A stretch of DNA of 8,638 nucleotides, taken from Methylophaga sp. (GTDB taxonomy: Bacteria; Pseudomonadota; Gammaproteobacteria; Nitrosococcales; Methylophagaceae). The translations under genes were made by a program, and so were the position numbers. The notes below the pieces were generated by a model. That model was not told where the DNA came from, made no database searches, and saw nothing but the letters and a program-made list of their open reading frames with translations. Position 1 is the first letter of the stretch. The number at the start of each line of letters is the position of its first letter. Positions 1 through 6,768 of this stretch are shown here, piece by piece. The DNA is taken from assembly GCA_014762585.1 (NCBI GenBank), contig JABURN010000111.1, positions 1 to 8,638 of the forward strand. Reading direction: 5' to 3'.

Positions 1-500
1 CGCTGGTCCAGTTGCAGGAAGGCCGTTTCACACTCATCGAATATCGTTCACAAACGTTCGCCAGAGACATCCAGGTGCTTTTATCAACAATCAGGCTGAA
101 TGACTCGCTGCCCGCCTTCCAGCAGTGTTTGCAGAACCTGCATCCGGATAGTTTTGAGGAAGTCAGTAAGCTCACGGTCTACTTCCCGCTGGGTAAGGCC
201 ACGCTGGATAATTCCAGCAAACAAGCTTTAAGTCGTCTGGCGGGTTATGTGAAGCTCGATGACAGTATCCGCCAGATTCGGATCAATAGTCACACTGATA
301 ACTATGGTCGCAAAAGCATCAATGAACCACTATCAGATGCCCGTGCTCATGCTGTTAAAACCTATCTTCTGGCCGAACATGATATCCCGCCGGAACTGAT
401 ACAGGTTCAGTCCTATGTTGACCACAAACCTGCTGCCAGCAACAAAACCAAGGAAGGTCGCGCCCGTAACCGCCGCGCCGAAGTCAGCCTGATTCGATAA
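1..500 (+). CDS. motY: MotY-like flagellar stator protein with OmpA domain, 3' part
   Basis: This reading frame is already open at base 3 (Leu-Val-Gln precede the first possible start, a TTG at 12), so the gene begins left of the window and about 165 C-terminal residues are seen. Counting from that TTG, residues 36-51 (FQQCLQNLHPDSFEEV) resemble the segment of MotY that carries a conserved cysteine just before its OmpA domain. Residues 54-162 are an OmpA/MotB-type peptidoglycan-binding domain. Its two diaminopimelate-contacting residues are present as Asp96 in HTDNYG and Arg111 in LSDARA, and it ends with the family's GRARNRRAEV motif. MotY forms a ring around the basal body in the periplasm and anchors the stator; it is known from Na+-driven Vibrio motors and also from Pseudomonas. 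The N-terminal half and signal peptide cannot be checked. The alternative is another OmpA-family lipoprotein. The OmpA domain is near certain, the MotY assignment moderately so. Confidence 0.72.
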   Translation, partial: LVQLQEGRFTLIEYRSQTFARDIQVLLSTIRLNDSLPAFQQCLQNLHPDSFEEVSKLTVYFPLGKATLDNSSKQALSRLAGYVKLDDSIRQIRINSHTDNYGRKSINEPLSDARAHAVKTYLLAEHDIPPELIQVQSYVDHKPAASNKTKEGRARNRRAEVSLIR

Positions 501-579
501 AGCTTCCCCTTTCCGCTCGGGGCATTTAATGTCACCATTGCAGCCTGTTTAATAATGCTCGCATGAGCCAGGATAAGGA
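501..579. other. Intergenic gap before the antiporter gene
   Basis: These 79 bases separate the motY-like stop from the antiporter start. A CCCC (506-509) and GGGG (519-522) could form only a 4-bp stem with no T-run, so I do not call a terminator. An AT-rich TAATAAT at 550-556 resembles a -10 box but has no -35 at a proper distance. AGGA at 570-573, six bases before the ATG at 580, is the likely ribosome-binding site. The two flanking genes may be co-transcribed. Confidence 0.5.
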
Positions 580-2457
580 ATGAATCAGGAAGCCGTTATC
601 GCGCTATCAGTCATCGGAATCGTCGCCATTCTCTGTCAATGGTTTGCCTGGTGGATCAAACTGCCAGCCATCGTATTCCTGCTGATTGCAGGTATCGTGC
701 TGGGTCCGCTGACCGGCTGGCTGAATCCTGAAGCGCTGTTTGGCGATCTTCTGTTCCCGATGGTGTCACTCGCCGTGGCCGTGATTCTGTTTGAAGGGAG
801 TCTGACCCTCAAATTCGAGGATATACGCGGGCTGCAGCGTGTAGTCCGCAACATCCTCACCGTCGGCGTTCTCATCACCTGGAGTCTTATCGCCGTTGCC
901 ACGCATTTACTGCTGGATTTCTCCTGGGGCTTATCGATCCTGTTCGGTGCGATTATGGTTGTCACAGGACCCACGGTCATTGTGCCCATGCTTCGAACTG
1001 TCCGGCCCAATACCAAAATTTCCAACATTCTGCGCTGGGAAGGCATCGTCATTGATCCGCTAGGCGCGATTCTGGCGGTACTGGTGTTTGAAGTCCTGCT
1101 GTCAATTCAACTGCAGGGCCATGCATCGGTTGGCCACACCGTTTATATGTTTGCCAAAACCCTGGCCGTGGGTCTGGGGATCGGTGCTGTGGCGGGTTAC
1201 CTGTTCGGCATTGTGCTGCGTCGCCACTGGTTACCGGAATATCTGCACAATGTCAGCACCCTGGCGCTGGTATTCGGCACCTTCGCGATTTCCACTGACA
1301 TCTCGGAAGAATCCGGTCTGCTGACCGTGACTATTCTCGGTATCTGGCTCGCGAATATGAAAAACGTGTCCGTGGAGAACATCCTCGACTTTAAAGAGGA
1401 CCTTAGTATCCTGCTGATTTCAGGTCTGTTTATTTTGCTGGCAGCCAGGCTCAACTTCGATTCATTCACGCAACTGGGTATGGGCGCGGTTCTGCTGTTT
1501 CTGTTTATCCAGTTTATCGCCCGGCCGGTTAAAGTTTTTCTGTCGACCATCGGCTCGGATTTGAGCTGGCAGGAAAAAGCCATGATCAGTTGGATTGGCC
1601 CCCGCGGTATCGTAGCGGCAGCGGTAACAGCCCTGTTTGCCCTTCGTCTGCAGGATATCGGCATGGAAAACGCCGATCTGCTGGTGCCACTGGCTTTTGC
1701 CATCATTATCGGCACGGTGCTGGTTCAGGGCTCTACCGCCAAGTTTATTGCCAAGCGACTGGGTGTTGCTGAACCGGAAGACAGCGGTTTCCTTATTGTC
1801 GGTGCGAATCCGGTCGCCAGAACCGTGGCTAAGGCATTGAACGAGAATGGCTTCCGCACCCGGCTGACCGATGGCAGCTGGACCAATGTGAAAGAAGCCC
1901 GGATGAACGGTCTCGATACTTATTATGGTAATGCCGTCTCTGAACATGCCGACCGTCATCTGGATTTAATCGGTCTTGGCGGTGTGCTGTCACTCACGCC
2001 ACAGAGTGAACTCAATGCCCTGGCCGGCTTACGTTACAAATCAGAATTCGGCAGCAATCAGGTTTACTTCCTGTCTACCGAGAAAGAAAAATCCAAGGAG
2101 CGCAGTGAGGCTAAATCCCGTAAAGCTATCAGCCATGACTCGCATGTGCTGTTCGGCAGTGAGGTGACTTATGCCAAGCTGGCCAGCCTGATTTCCCGCG
2201 GTGCCAAGCTTAAACAGACTAAGCTGACTGAAAATTTCAGTTTTGAAGACTATCTGCAACAGCATGGTCGTCGGGTTACACCGCTGTTTGCGTTCAACCC
2301 GCGGCGGCGTCTGCGTTTCTTCACTGCGGCCGCCTCCCCTAAACCGGAAACCGGCTGGACAGTGGTCTCACTGATTCAGGATGATTCGGACCCGTCACAA
2401 ACCGAGGGGCCGACTAATGAAAACGGCAGCCTGGATGAAAACCGCCTGCCGAGCTGA
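580..2457 (+). CDS. CPA1-family Na+/H+ antiporter with C-terminal TrkA-N-like domain
   Basis: This 625-residue inner-membrane protein is expected to exchange Na+ (or K+) for H+ in pH and salt homeostasis. Residues 1-395 are hydrophobic, with about a dozen membrane segments. Family landmarks are LAGIVLGP-like IAGIVLGPLTG (37-46), FEGSL (71-75), VTGPTVIVPMLRTVRPN (128-144), EGIVIDPLGA (154-163) and WIGPRGIVAAAV (338-349). Residues 401-499 resemble a TrkA-N/RCK nucleotide-binding domain: beta strand FLIVGANPVA, acidic Asp431 at the end of the second strand, then YYGNAVS. About 125 further residues (500-625) end in an acidic tail that I do not recognise. Two motifs deviate: the membrane Asn-Asp pair of typical CPA1 proteins reads Ile158-Asp159, and the glycine-rich loop reads GANPVA. 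The start is the ATG at 580, with AGGA six bases upstream. It belongs to the NhaP/KefC-like superfamily; ion specificity cannot be read from sequence, so I give no symbol. Confidence 0.88.
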   Translation: MNQEAVIALSVIGIVAILCQWFAWWIKLPAIVFLLIAGIVLGPLTGWLNPEALFGDLLFPMVSLAVAVILFEGSLTLKFEDIRGLQRVVRNILTVGVLITWSLIAVATHLLLDFSWGLSILFGAIMVVTGPTVIVPMLRTVRPNTKISNILRWEGIVIDPLGAILAVLVFEVLLSIQLQGHASVGHTVYMFAKTLAVGLGIGAVAGYLFGIVLRRHWLPEYLHNVSTLALVFGTFAISTDISEESGLLTVTILGIWLANMKNVSVENILDFKEDLSILLISGLFILLAARLNFDSFTQLGMGAVLLFLFIQFIARPVKVFLSTIGSDLSWQEKAMISWIGPRGIVAAAVTALFALRLQDIGMENADLLVPLAFAIIIGTVLVQGSTAKFIAKRLGVAEPEDSGFLIVGANPVARTVAKALNENGFRTRLTDGSWTNVKEARMNGLDTYYGNAVSEHADRHLDLIGLGGVLSLTPQSELNALAGLRYKSEFGSNQVYFLSTEKEKSKERSEAKSRKAISHDSHVLFGSEVTYAKLASLISRGAKLKQTKLTENFSFEDYLQQHGRRVTPLFAFNPRRRLRFFTAAASPKPETGWTVVSLIQDDSDPSQTEGPTNENGSLDENRLPS

Positions 2458-2474
2458 TTAAAAGTAAAGCTATG

Positions 2475-2510
2475 CTGCCTGTGGCCGATAACCCTATCGG
2501 ACACAGGCAG
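2475..2510 (+). promoter_or_regulatory. Strong RNA hairpin overlapping the ribosome-binding site of the next gene
   Basis: CTGCCTGTG (2475-2483) pairs with CACAGGCAG (2502-2510), and inside it CCGATA (2485-2490) pairs with TATCGG (2495-2500) around the loop ACCC. This gives 15 base pairs interrupted by one G/A mismatch. The bases after it (GACAATTTACCCCC) are not T-rich, so it is not a classical intrinsic terminator. The only Shine-Dalgarno-like bases ahead of the ATG at 2525 are AGGA at 2509-2512, half inside the 3' arm. The hairpin may therefore mask translation initiation, protect the upstream mRNA's 3' end, or act as an untypical terminator. The structure is directly visible; the function is inferred. 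Confidence 0.6.
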
Positions 2511-2524
2511 GACAATTTACCCCC

Positions 2525-3211
2525 ATGGCAGAAAAAACCGCAGACGACATTCTTGAAGAAGGCAATGATGAAGCCCAGGCAAAAAAGAAGGGTTTATCGA
2601 CCTCACTGTTGATAAAGATTGCCGCCGGACTCGGCGTGCTGTTAATTGCCCTGATTGTCAGTTACTTTTTCCTGTCAAAGTCAGCTGAGGAAGCCACTGA
2701 AAACGTGGAAGAAACAACCCAGTCAGAATCAGCAGCTGAAACAGAAACCGCCGAGTCGGCGCCTGATACCGACACCGCAGAAGAGACCATCGCACTTCCA
2801 GAAACGCCGTCGACAGAAACAACGGAAACAACCGCTGCCGAGGAAACATCAGCTGTCGATCCTGCAGTGGGTCTGGCTGCCACCGGCGTGGCGGCTGTCA
2901 GCAATCCGGTCACTCAGCCCTCAACAAAGATCCTGTCTGAACTGGTCGCACTGCAACAGCAGATGGCCAATCTGCAGGAAGAAAATCAAACTTTAATTAA
3001 ACGCGTCGAAACGCTGGCAAAGGAAAATGAGGAACTGAAGTCCAGAACCCGGCAGGTCGATAACACCAATCCCGACGCAGTGATTAATGATGACCGGCTG
3101 GTGAATAGTGATGAAATTCCTAACTATTACCGGGAAAGCAGTTCAAGCAGCTCCCAGCCACTCCCTGAACCAAAATGGGGTGATTTTGAGGATTACAACA
3201 GCGGCAGTTGA
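2525..3211 (+). CDS. Single-pass membrane protein with acidic linker and coiled coil, function unknown
   Basis: I do not recognise this 228-residue protein. Residues 1-23 are charged and end in KKK, and residues 25-50 form one transmembrane helix. With the lysines on the N-terminal side, the N-terminus is probably cytoplasmic and the bulk periplasmic. Residues 52-115 are a low-complexity Glu/Thr/Ser/Ala stretch with almost no positive charge. Residues 134-176 show a leucine/glutamate-rich coiled coil (ILSELVALQQQMANLQEEN and onward). The C-terminus has a run of six serines (205-210) and then an acidic, aromatic tail (PKWGDFEDYNSGS). There is no signal-peptidase site and no known enzymatic domain. 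The N-terminal layout recalls FliL or TolA/ZipA-type tethered proteins, but their C-terminal domains are absent. It follows the antiporter gene by 67 bp and may share its transcript. The ATG at 2525 lacks a well-placed ribosome-binding site (AGGA lies 12 bases upstream within a hairpin), and no other in-frame start lies nearby. The balanced residue patterns support a real gene. Confidence 0.75.
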   Translation: MAEKTADDILEEGNDEAQAKKKGLSTSLLIKIAAGLGVLLIALIVSYFFLSKSAEEATENVEETTQSESAAETETAESAPDTDTAEETIALPETPSTETTETTAAEETSAVDPAVGLAATGVAAVSNPVTQPSTKILSELVALQQQMANLQEENQTLIKRVETLAKENEELKSRTRQVDNTNPDAVINDDRLVNSDEIPNYYRESSSSSSQPLPEPKWGDFEDYNSGS

Positions 3212-3221
3212 TCTCACTGCC
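3203..3221. repeat. Small inverted repeat spanning two facing stop codons
   Basis: GGCAGT (3203-3208) is repeated inverted as ACTGCC (3216-3221) around a 7-base centre. The TGA of the + strand gene (3209-3211) lies in that centre, and the TCA that is the - strand thiDE stop (3214-3216) overlaps the right arm by one base. Neither side carries a T-run, so a role as a two-way terminator is only a suggestion. A 6-bp stem may also arise by chance. Confidence 0.35.
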
Positions 3222-4659
3222 AGAGCGAGAGCAGTTCCTGCGTCGCGGCACGGTAATCTTCAGCCAGGGTGATAGCAGTAATCATCGCCACCGAGCCAAC
3301 ACCGGTTGGTTTCAAGGCTTTTGCCCGTTCATGATTGATGCCGCCGATAGCGACCACCGGATACCGATCACTCAGAATATCGACCCACTGCTGCAGACGT
3401 TCAATGCCCTGTGGTGAAAACGGCATCTGTTTACTGGTGGTTTCATAAATCGGCCCCAGTGCGATATAGCTTGGGTTTACTGCCAGCGCTCTTGCCAGCT
3501 CCCAGTAGGAATGCGTGGAGATGCCCAGGCGAAGTCCGGCATCAGCCAATGTTTGCAAGTTGGCATCATGCAGGTCTTCCTGCCCCAGATGCACGCCATA
3601 CGCCCCGGCCTCAATCGCCAACTCCCAGTGATCGTTGACAAAAAAGCTCACCGGGTTGCCATTCAAGTGTGACAAAGCGTCTTCAATTTGCTGCCGGGTT
3701 TTAGTTTCATCTTGGTCTTTGACGCGCAATTGAATCGTCTCAATTCCCTCATCCACCAGCTTCTTTATCCAGTCACTGCTGTCGACCACCGGATAAATGC
3801 CCAGTCTTTGGGGACAGGCCGGGAATTCAAATTGTTTACCAATCAGTTCCGGCTGGTAACAAAGCTTGGGGATGTCCGCCAGTTGCATCGCCTCACGACT
3901 GTGAGCAATGACCTGATACGGTCCCACAGTCTCAGACAGACGAATTCCACGTGAGACATAGGCCTTCGCTAGTACCACCGCATCACGGATATCCTGACCG
4001 GAAGCCAGGTGAGCAGCAATCGAAGATGCCATCACACAGCCAGTACCTCGGACCTGCTTATCCAGCTTTTCCTGATAGCAATAGAACTCGGCCTCATCAA
4101 ACACAAAATAATCGGTGGCAAAGTGACTGTCATTGTGCCCGCCTTTGACCAGACAGGCTTTAATTCCAGCCCGGCGAAGTTCGCTTGCGCCCTGCTCCGG
4201 CGAGTCTGATGTTGCAGTCAAAGCCGCCAACTCCGGCAAATTCGGCGTTAGCAGTGTGATAAGCGGTAGTAACTCTCTCAGTAGATAGCTCTGCACTTCG
4301 GCAGACACTGACTCACCGCCACTGCTGCTGGCCAGTACCGGGTCGAGCACAGCCGGGATATCGTCGCCCAGTTGCTCAAGTATGCCTTTAATCGCTTTGG
4401 CCACATCGATGTTCGGAATCAGACCGATTTTGACGGCAGCAATCTCAAAGTCCGCCCTGCAGTTTTCAAACTGAGCCAGGAGTTTTGCCGGTTCCACCGC
4501 ACCGAGCTTTGTCAGGCCTTTCGAGCTTTGCTCCGTCATCGCGGTGATCAATGGTAAGGCATGGCAGTCATGATGCTGAACGGTGGCGATGTCCGCCGCA
4601 ATGCCGGCACAGCCCTGAGGGTCCAGGCCGCCAATCAATAAAACTGCAGGTTTAGCCAT
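3214..4659 (-). CDS. thiDE: Fused HMP-P kinase / thiamine-phosphate synthase
   Basis: This 481-residue bifunctional cytoplasmic enzyme acts late in thiamine synthesis. Residues 1-252 are a ribokinase-fold ThiD domain that phosphorylates HMP-P to [19 protein letters not shown] (7-20), VKIGLI (76-81), [11 protein letters not shown] (105-115), LTPNLPEL (137-144), LVKGGH (170-175) and RGTGC with presumed catalytic Cys208. After a linker, residues 286-481 are a ThiE barrel that joins HMP-PP to thiazole phosphate: IQLRVK (309-314), Asn342-Asp343, VHLGQEDL (356-363), STHSYWEL (381-388), a diphosphate loop ETTSK (406-410) and VVAIGGI (435-441). The open frame extends 50 codons upstream inside thiG. 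The ATG at 4659 is chosen because ThiD domains begin within a few residues of this point, and because ATGGCTAA overlaps the end of thiG by 8 bases. There is no good ribosome-binding site, so translation is probably coupled to thiG. The kinase motifs are somewhat divergent (GCAGI for GGAGI, RGTGC for HGTGC). Confidence 0.93.
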   Translation of the reverse strand: MAKPAVLLIGGLDPQGCAGIAADIATVQHHDCHALPLITAMTEQSSKGLTKLGAVEPAKLLAQFENCRADFEIAAVKIGLIPNIDVAKAIKGILEQLGDDIPAVLDPVLASSSGGESVSAEVQSYLLRELLPLITLLTPNLPELAALTATSDSPEQGASELRRAGIKACLVKGGHNDSHFATDYFVFDEAEFYCYQEKLDKQVRGTGCVMASSIAAHLASGQDIRDAVVLAKAYVSRGIRLSETVGPYQVIAHSREAMQLADIPKLCYQPELIGKQFEFPACPQRLGIYPVVDSSDWIKKLVDEGIETIQLRVKDQDETKTRQQIEDALSHLNGNPVSFFVNDHWELAIEAGAYGVHLGQEDLHDANLQTLADAGLRLGISTHSYWELARALAVNPSYIALGPIYETTSKQMPFSPQGIERLQQWVDILSDRYPVVAIGGINHERAKALKPTGVGSVAMITAITLAEDYRAATQELLSLWQ

Positions 4660-5449
4660 GCTGCTGCCAGATTGGTTGATCCAGGGTCGGTGTGCTCGGT
4701 TTCGCATTATCCCGCTTGGGCATAATCCCGGCTTCATAAGCCAGACGACCGGCATTAATGGCATCGGCAAAAGCGTAAGCCATGGTTTCCGGTTCCAACG
4801 CTTCAGCAATGGCCGTGTTTAAAAGAATCCCATCAAAACCCAGCTCCATCGCCTGCACTGCATCCGAAGGCTTGCCAATACCAGCATCGACCAGCAAGGT
4901 CAGTTCAGGCAAACGCTCACGCAGGGTTTTCAGCGCATAAGGGTTCAGCAAACCCTGTCCGGTCCCAATCGGTGCGCCCCAGGGCATTAAGACTTCACAG
5001 CCCAGCTCGGCCAGTTTCTGGCACAGCACCAGGTCGTCTGTGGTGTAGGGAAAGACTTTAAAACCGTCTTCAATCAGAATTTTGGTGGCTTCCACCAGCG
5101 CAAAAGGATCCGGCTGCAGATTGTAGCTGTCGCCCATCACTTCCAGTTTCACCCAGTCGGTATCAAACAGCTCCCGCGCCATATGCGCGGTTTTCACTGC
5201 TTCTTTGACGCTGTAGCAGCCGGCGGTATTAGGCAGCAGGTGGCAGTTCAGATCTTCAATCATCTGCCAGAACTGTTCGCCGCTGTTGGCCTGATTGGCG
5301 GACTGACGACGTAGCGAAACGGTAATGACCTCGGCCCGTGATGCACGAATCGCATCGACCATGACTTTGGGTGACGGATACAGGGCGGTGCCGATAAATA
5401 GACGGCTGCCCAGTTCCTGACCATAGACTGTCCAGTTAGATGCTTTCAT
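4652..5449 (-). CDS. thiG: Thiazole synthase ThiG
   Basis: ThiG condenses 1-deoxy-D-xylulose 5-phosphate, glycine imine and the sulfur of ThiS thiocarboxylate into the thiazole phosphate ring, working in the cytoplasm as a TIM barrel in complex with ThiS. The 265-residue product is near the usual length. Visible landmarks are [14 protein letters not shown] (13-26), VITVSLRRQ (41-49), [10 protein letters not shown] (71-80), the Schiff-base lysine in WVKLEVMGD (Lys101), [20 protein letters not shown] (151-170), [11 protein letters not shown] (187-197) and [11 protein letters not shown] (205-215). No key residue is missing. The ATG at 5449 has AGGAG five bases upstream, and that site overlaps the TAG stop of thiS (gap of 8 bases). 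The 3' end overlaps thiDE by 8 bases. Co-expression with thiS is required by the chemistry and matches this packing. Confidence 0.96.
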   Translation of the reverse strand: MKASNWTVYGQELGSRLFIGTALYPSPKVMVDAIRASRAEVITVSLRRQSANQANSGEQFWQMIEDLNCHLLPNTAGCYSVKEAVKTAHMARELFDTDWVKLEVMGDSYNLQPDPFALVEATKILIEDGFKVFPYTTDDLVLCQKLAELGCEVLMPWGAPIGTGQGLLNPYALKTLRERLPELTLLVDAGIGKPSDAVQAMELGFDGILLNTAIAEALEPETMAYAFADAINAGRLAYEAGIMPKRDNAKPSTPTLDQPIWQQHG

Positions 5450-5454
5450 CGTCG

Positions 5455-5460
5455 CTCCTA
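5455..5460 (-). promoter_or_regulatory. Ribosome-binding site of thiG fused to the thiS stop
   Basis: On the - strand the bases read TAGGAG, followed by CGACG and the thiG ATG. The first three bases are the stop codon of thiS, so a ribosome ending on thiS sits on the thiG initiation site. This fixes the thiG start and suggests coupled translation. Confidence 0.7.
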
Positions 5461-5670
5461 ACCTCCACTGATGGGAGACATAATTTCGATCTGGTCACCG
5501 GCCTGAATAGCATGCTGGTCCCAGTTTGCTTTCGGTATCACCTCATCATTGATGACGACAATAAAACGCCCGGCAACTGACTGACTCTCAAGAAAAGCTG
5601 AGACCGTCTGTGACGACTCAATCGCCAGCGTTTGACCGTTAAACTCAATCTGTTGTTGATTAGATGTCAT
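5458..5670 (-). CDS. thiS: Sulfur carrier protein ThiS
   Basis: ThiS is a small beta-grasp (ubiquitin-like) protein whose C-terminal glycine is adenylylated by ThiF and converted to a thiocarboxylate, which donates sulfur to ThiG. The 70-residue product has the expected length and features: [10 protein letters not shown] (8-17), the VSAFLESQ helix (23-30), [12 protein letters not shown] (36-47), and the end [13 protein letters not shown] with the terminal Gly-Gly needed for activation. The ATG at 5670 lies inside the last codons of thiO (11-base overlap) and has GGAG six bases upstream (5677-5680). Neither thiF nor another activating enzyme is in the window, so activation must come from a gene elsewhere. 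Confidence 0.94.
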   Translation of the reverse strand: MTSNQQQIEFNGQTLAIESSQTVSAFLESQSVAGRFIVVINDEVIPKANWDQHAIQAGDQIEIMSPISGG

Positions 5671-6739
5671 ATAACTCTCCGAAATGCACCTGCTCCCGCT
5701 GCCCGGCCAGTAGCCGCGTCAGGTCGTCAACCACGGCAGGACCAAACAGATAACCATGGCGGTAGAAACCGTTCACAATATAGCCCCAGTCAGTGCGTTT
5801 GATGGTCGGCATATTATCCGGCAGGCCCGGACGACAATGCGCGGTCATTTCCACAATGCGGGCTTCAGCAAAGCCCTTATGCAGGCTGTAGAGGGCTGAC
5901 ATCAGTTCCAGCCCACTTCTCACCGTAATCGGTGAACGGTCATCGCTCTCAATCACCGTCGCACCCAGCACGTATTCATTGTTGGGCCGAGGTGCCAGAT
6001 AAAACGGATAACGCGGGTGCATCAAACGAATAGCATGTTTGAAGTTCACCTCCGGTGCCTGTACCCGAATGACTTCACCACGCACGCTACGCAGATTATT
6101 CAGGTTGCCTTTACCACCGTTGCCGCGGCAATCAATGACCGCATCAAACTGCTCTGCTTTGCAGTTGAGATACTGCTGACAGAGCCGGTCAATTTCAGCC
6201 GGATTAAGCTCACCGATATCTGCGGTCTGCACCCAATCACATTCTTTTTCGAGCAGCGCCGTTAACTGCCGATAAAGCTGGCGGTTATCGATACAGGACT
6301 CCTGCTCGAACCACATCGCCTGCGAAAAGTTATCCGCGAGTTCCGGCTCACGCGCCTGCAGCCCCTGACGATCAAGTAATTGAAAGTCAGACGCATCCAG
6401 TACATGCGATGCCCGCCGCTGGAATCGAGCCATATCGGCCTGATCCCCGGCATGAGCGACTACCAGCGTGCCTTCATCCTGGTAGTACACCGGCTCGGTA
6501 AGATCTTTCAGCCACTGCGGCCACAAAGCATAAGAGCGTAAACCCACGGTTTTCACCATGGGTTCAGCGCTTATCGCCTCCGTGGCTGGGGCCACCATTG
6601 ATGCCGCGACATAACCGGCACTGTCACTCCCCTGCTTATCATCTTTCGACAGGAGTGCAACCTGATGGCCGGCCTGAAGCAAACGCCAAGCTGTCAGGCG
6701 TCCGATCAGGCCACTTCCGATTATCAGATAACGATTCAT
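5660..6739 (-). CDS. thiO: FAD-dependent glycine oxidase ThiO
   Basis: ThiO oxidises glycine with O2 to the imine (dehydroglycine) that ThiG uses, giving H2O2. The 359-residue product belongs to the D-amino-acid oxidase family. It has an N-terminal Rossmann motif YLIIGSGLIGRLTAWRL (4-20), an SAGYVAASMVAP segment (40-51) corresponding to the family's conserved alanine/methionine-rich FAD-contact stretch, VIDCRGNGGKG, RSVRGEVIRV, and a C-terminal CRPGLPDNMPTI followed by YIVNGFYRHGYLFGPAV. The last part holds the arginine expected to bind the glycine carboxylate and the FAD-binding glycine-rich loop. The ATG at 6739 is the right start because the Rossmann strand begins at residue 4. No strong Shine-Dalgarno sequence precedes it. 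Its 3' end overlaps thiS by 11 bases. ThiO in place of ThiH marks an aerobic thiazole branch. Another DAO-family amine oxidase would be conceivable without the thiS/thiG context. Confidence 0.93.
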   Translation of the reverse strand: MNRYLIIGSGLIGRLTAWRLLQAGHQVALLSKDDKQGSDSAGYVAASMVAPATEAISAEPMVKTVGLRSYALWPQWLKDLTEPVYYQDEGTLVVAHAGDQADMARFQRRASHVLDASDFQLLDRQGLQAREPELADNFSQAMWFEQESCIDNRQLYRQLTALLEKECDWVQTADIGELNPAEIDRLCQQYLNCKAEQFDAVIDCRGNGGKGNLNNLRSVRGEVIRVQAPEVNFKHAIRLMHPRYPFYLAPRPNNEYVLGATVIESDDRSPITVRSGLELMSALYSLHKGFAEARIVEMTAHCRPGLPDNMPTIKRTDWGYIVNGFYRHGYLFGPAVVDDLTRLLAGQREQVHFGELYDI

Positions 6740-6768
6740 ATGTGCGATCTGTTTATTAAGGCTGGCTG

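Noticed and set aside
506..522. CCCC/GGGG pairing after the motY-like gene as terminator
   Set aside because: Only four base pairs with a nine-base loop and no T-run; too weak to call.
1197..1959. Open frames of 165 and 172 codons on the - strand within the antiporter gene
   Set aside because: They are out-of-frame shadows of a well-supported gene, with arbitrary composition, no recognisable domains and mutual overlap.
4660..4809. N-terminal extension of thiDE by 50 residues using a start at 4809
   Set aside because: The extra residues lie inside thiG in another frame, are Met/Pro/Arg/Trp-rich and unlike any ThiD start, while the ATG at 4659 begins the ribokinase fold and overlaps the thiG stop in the usual way.
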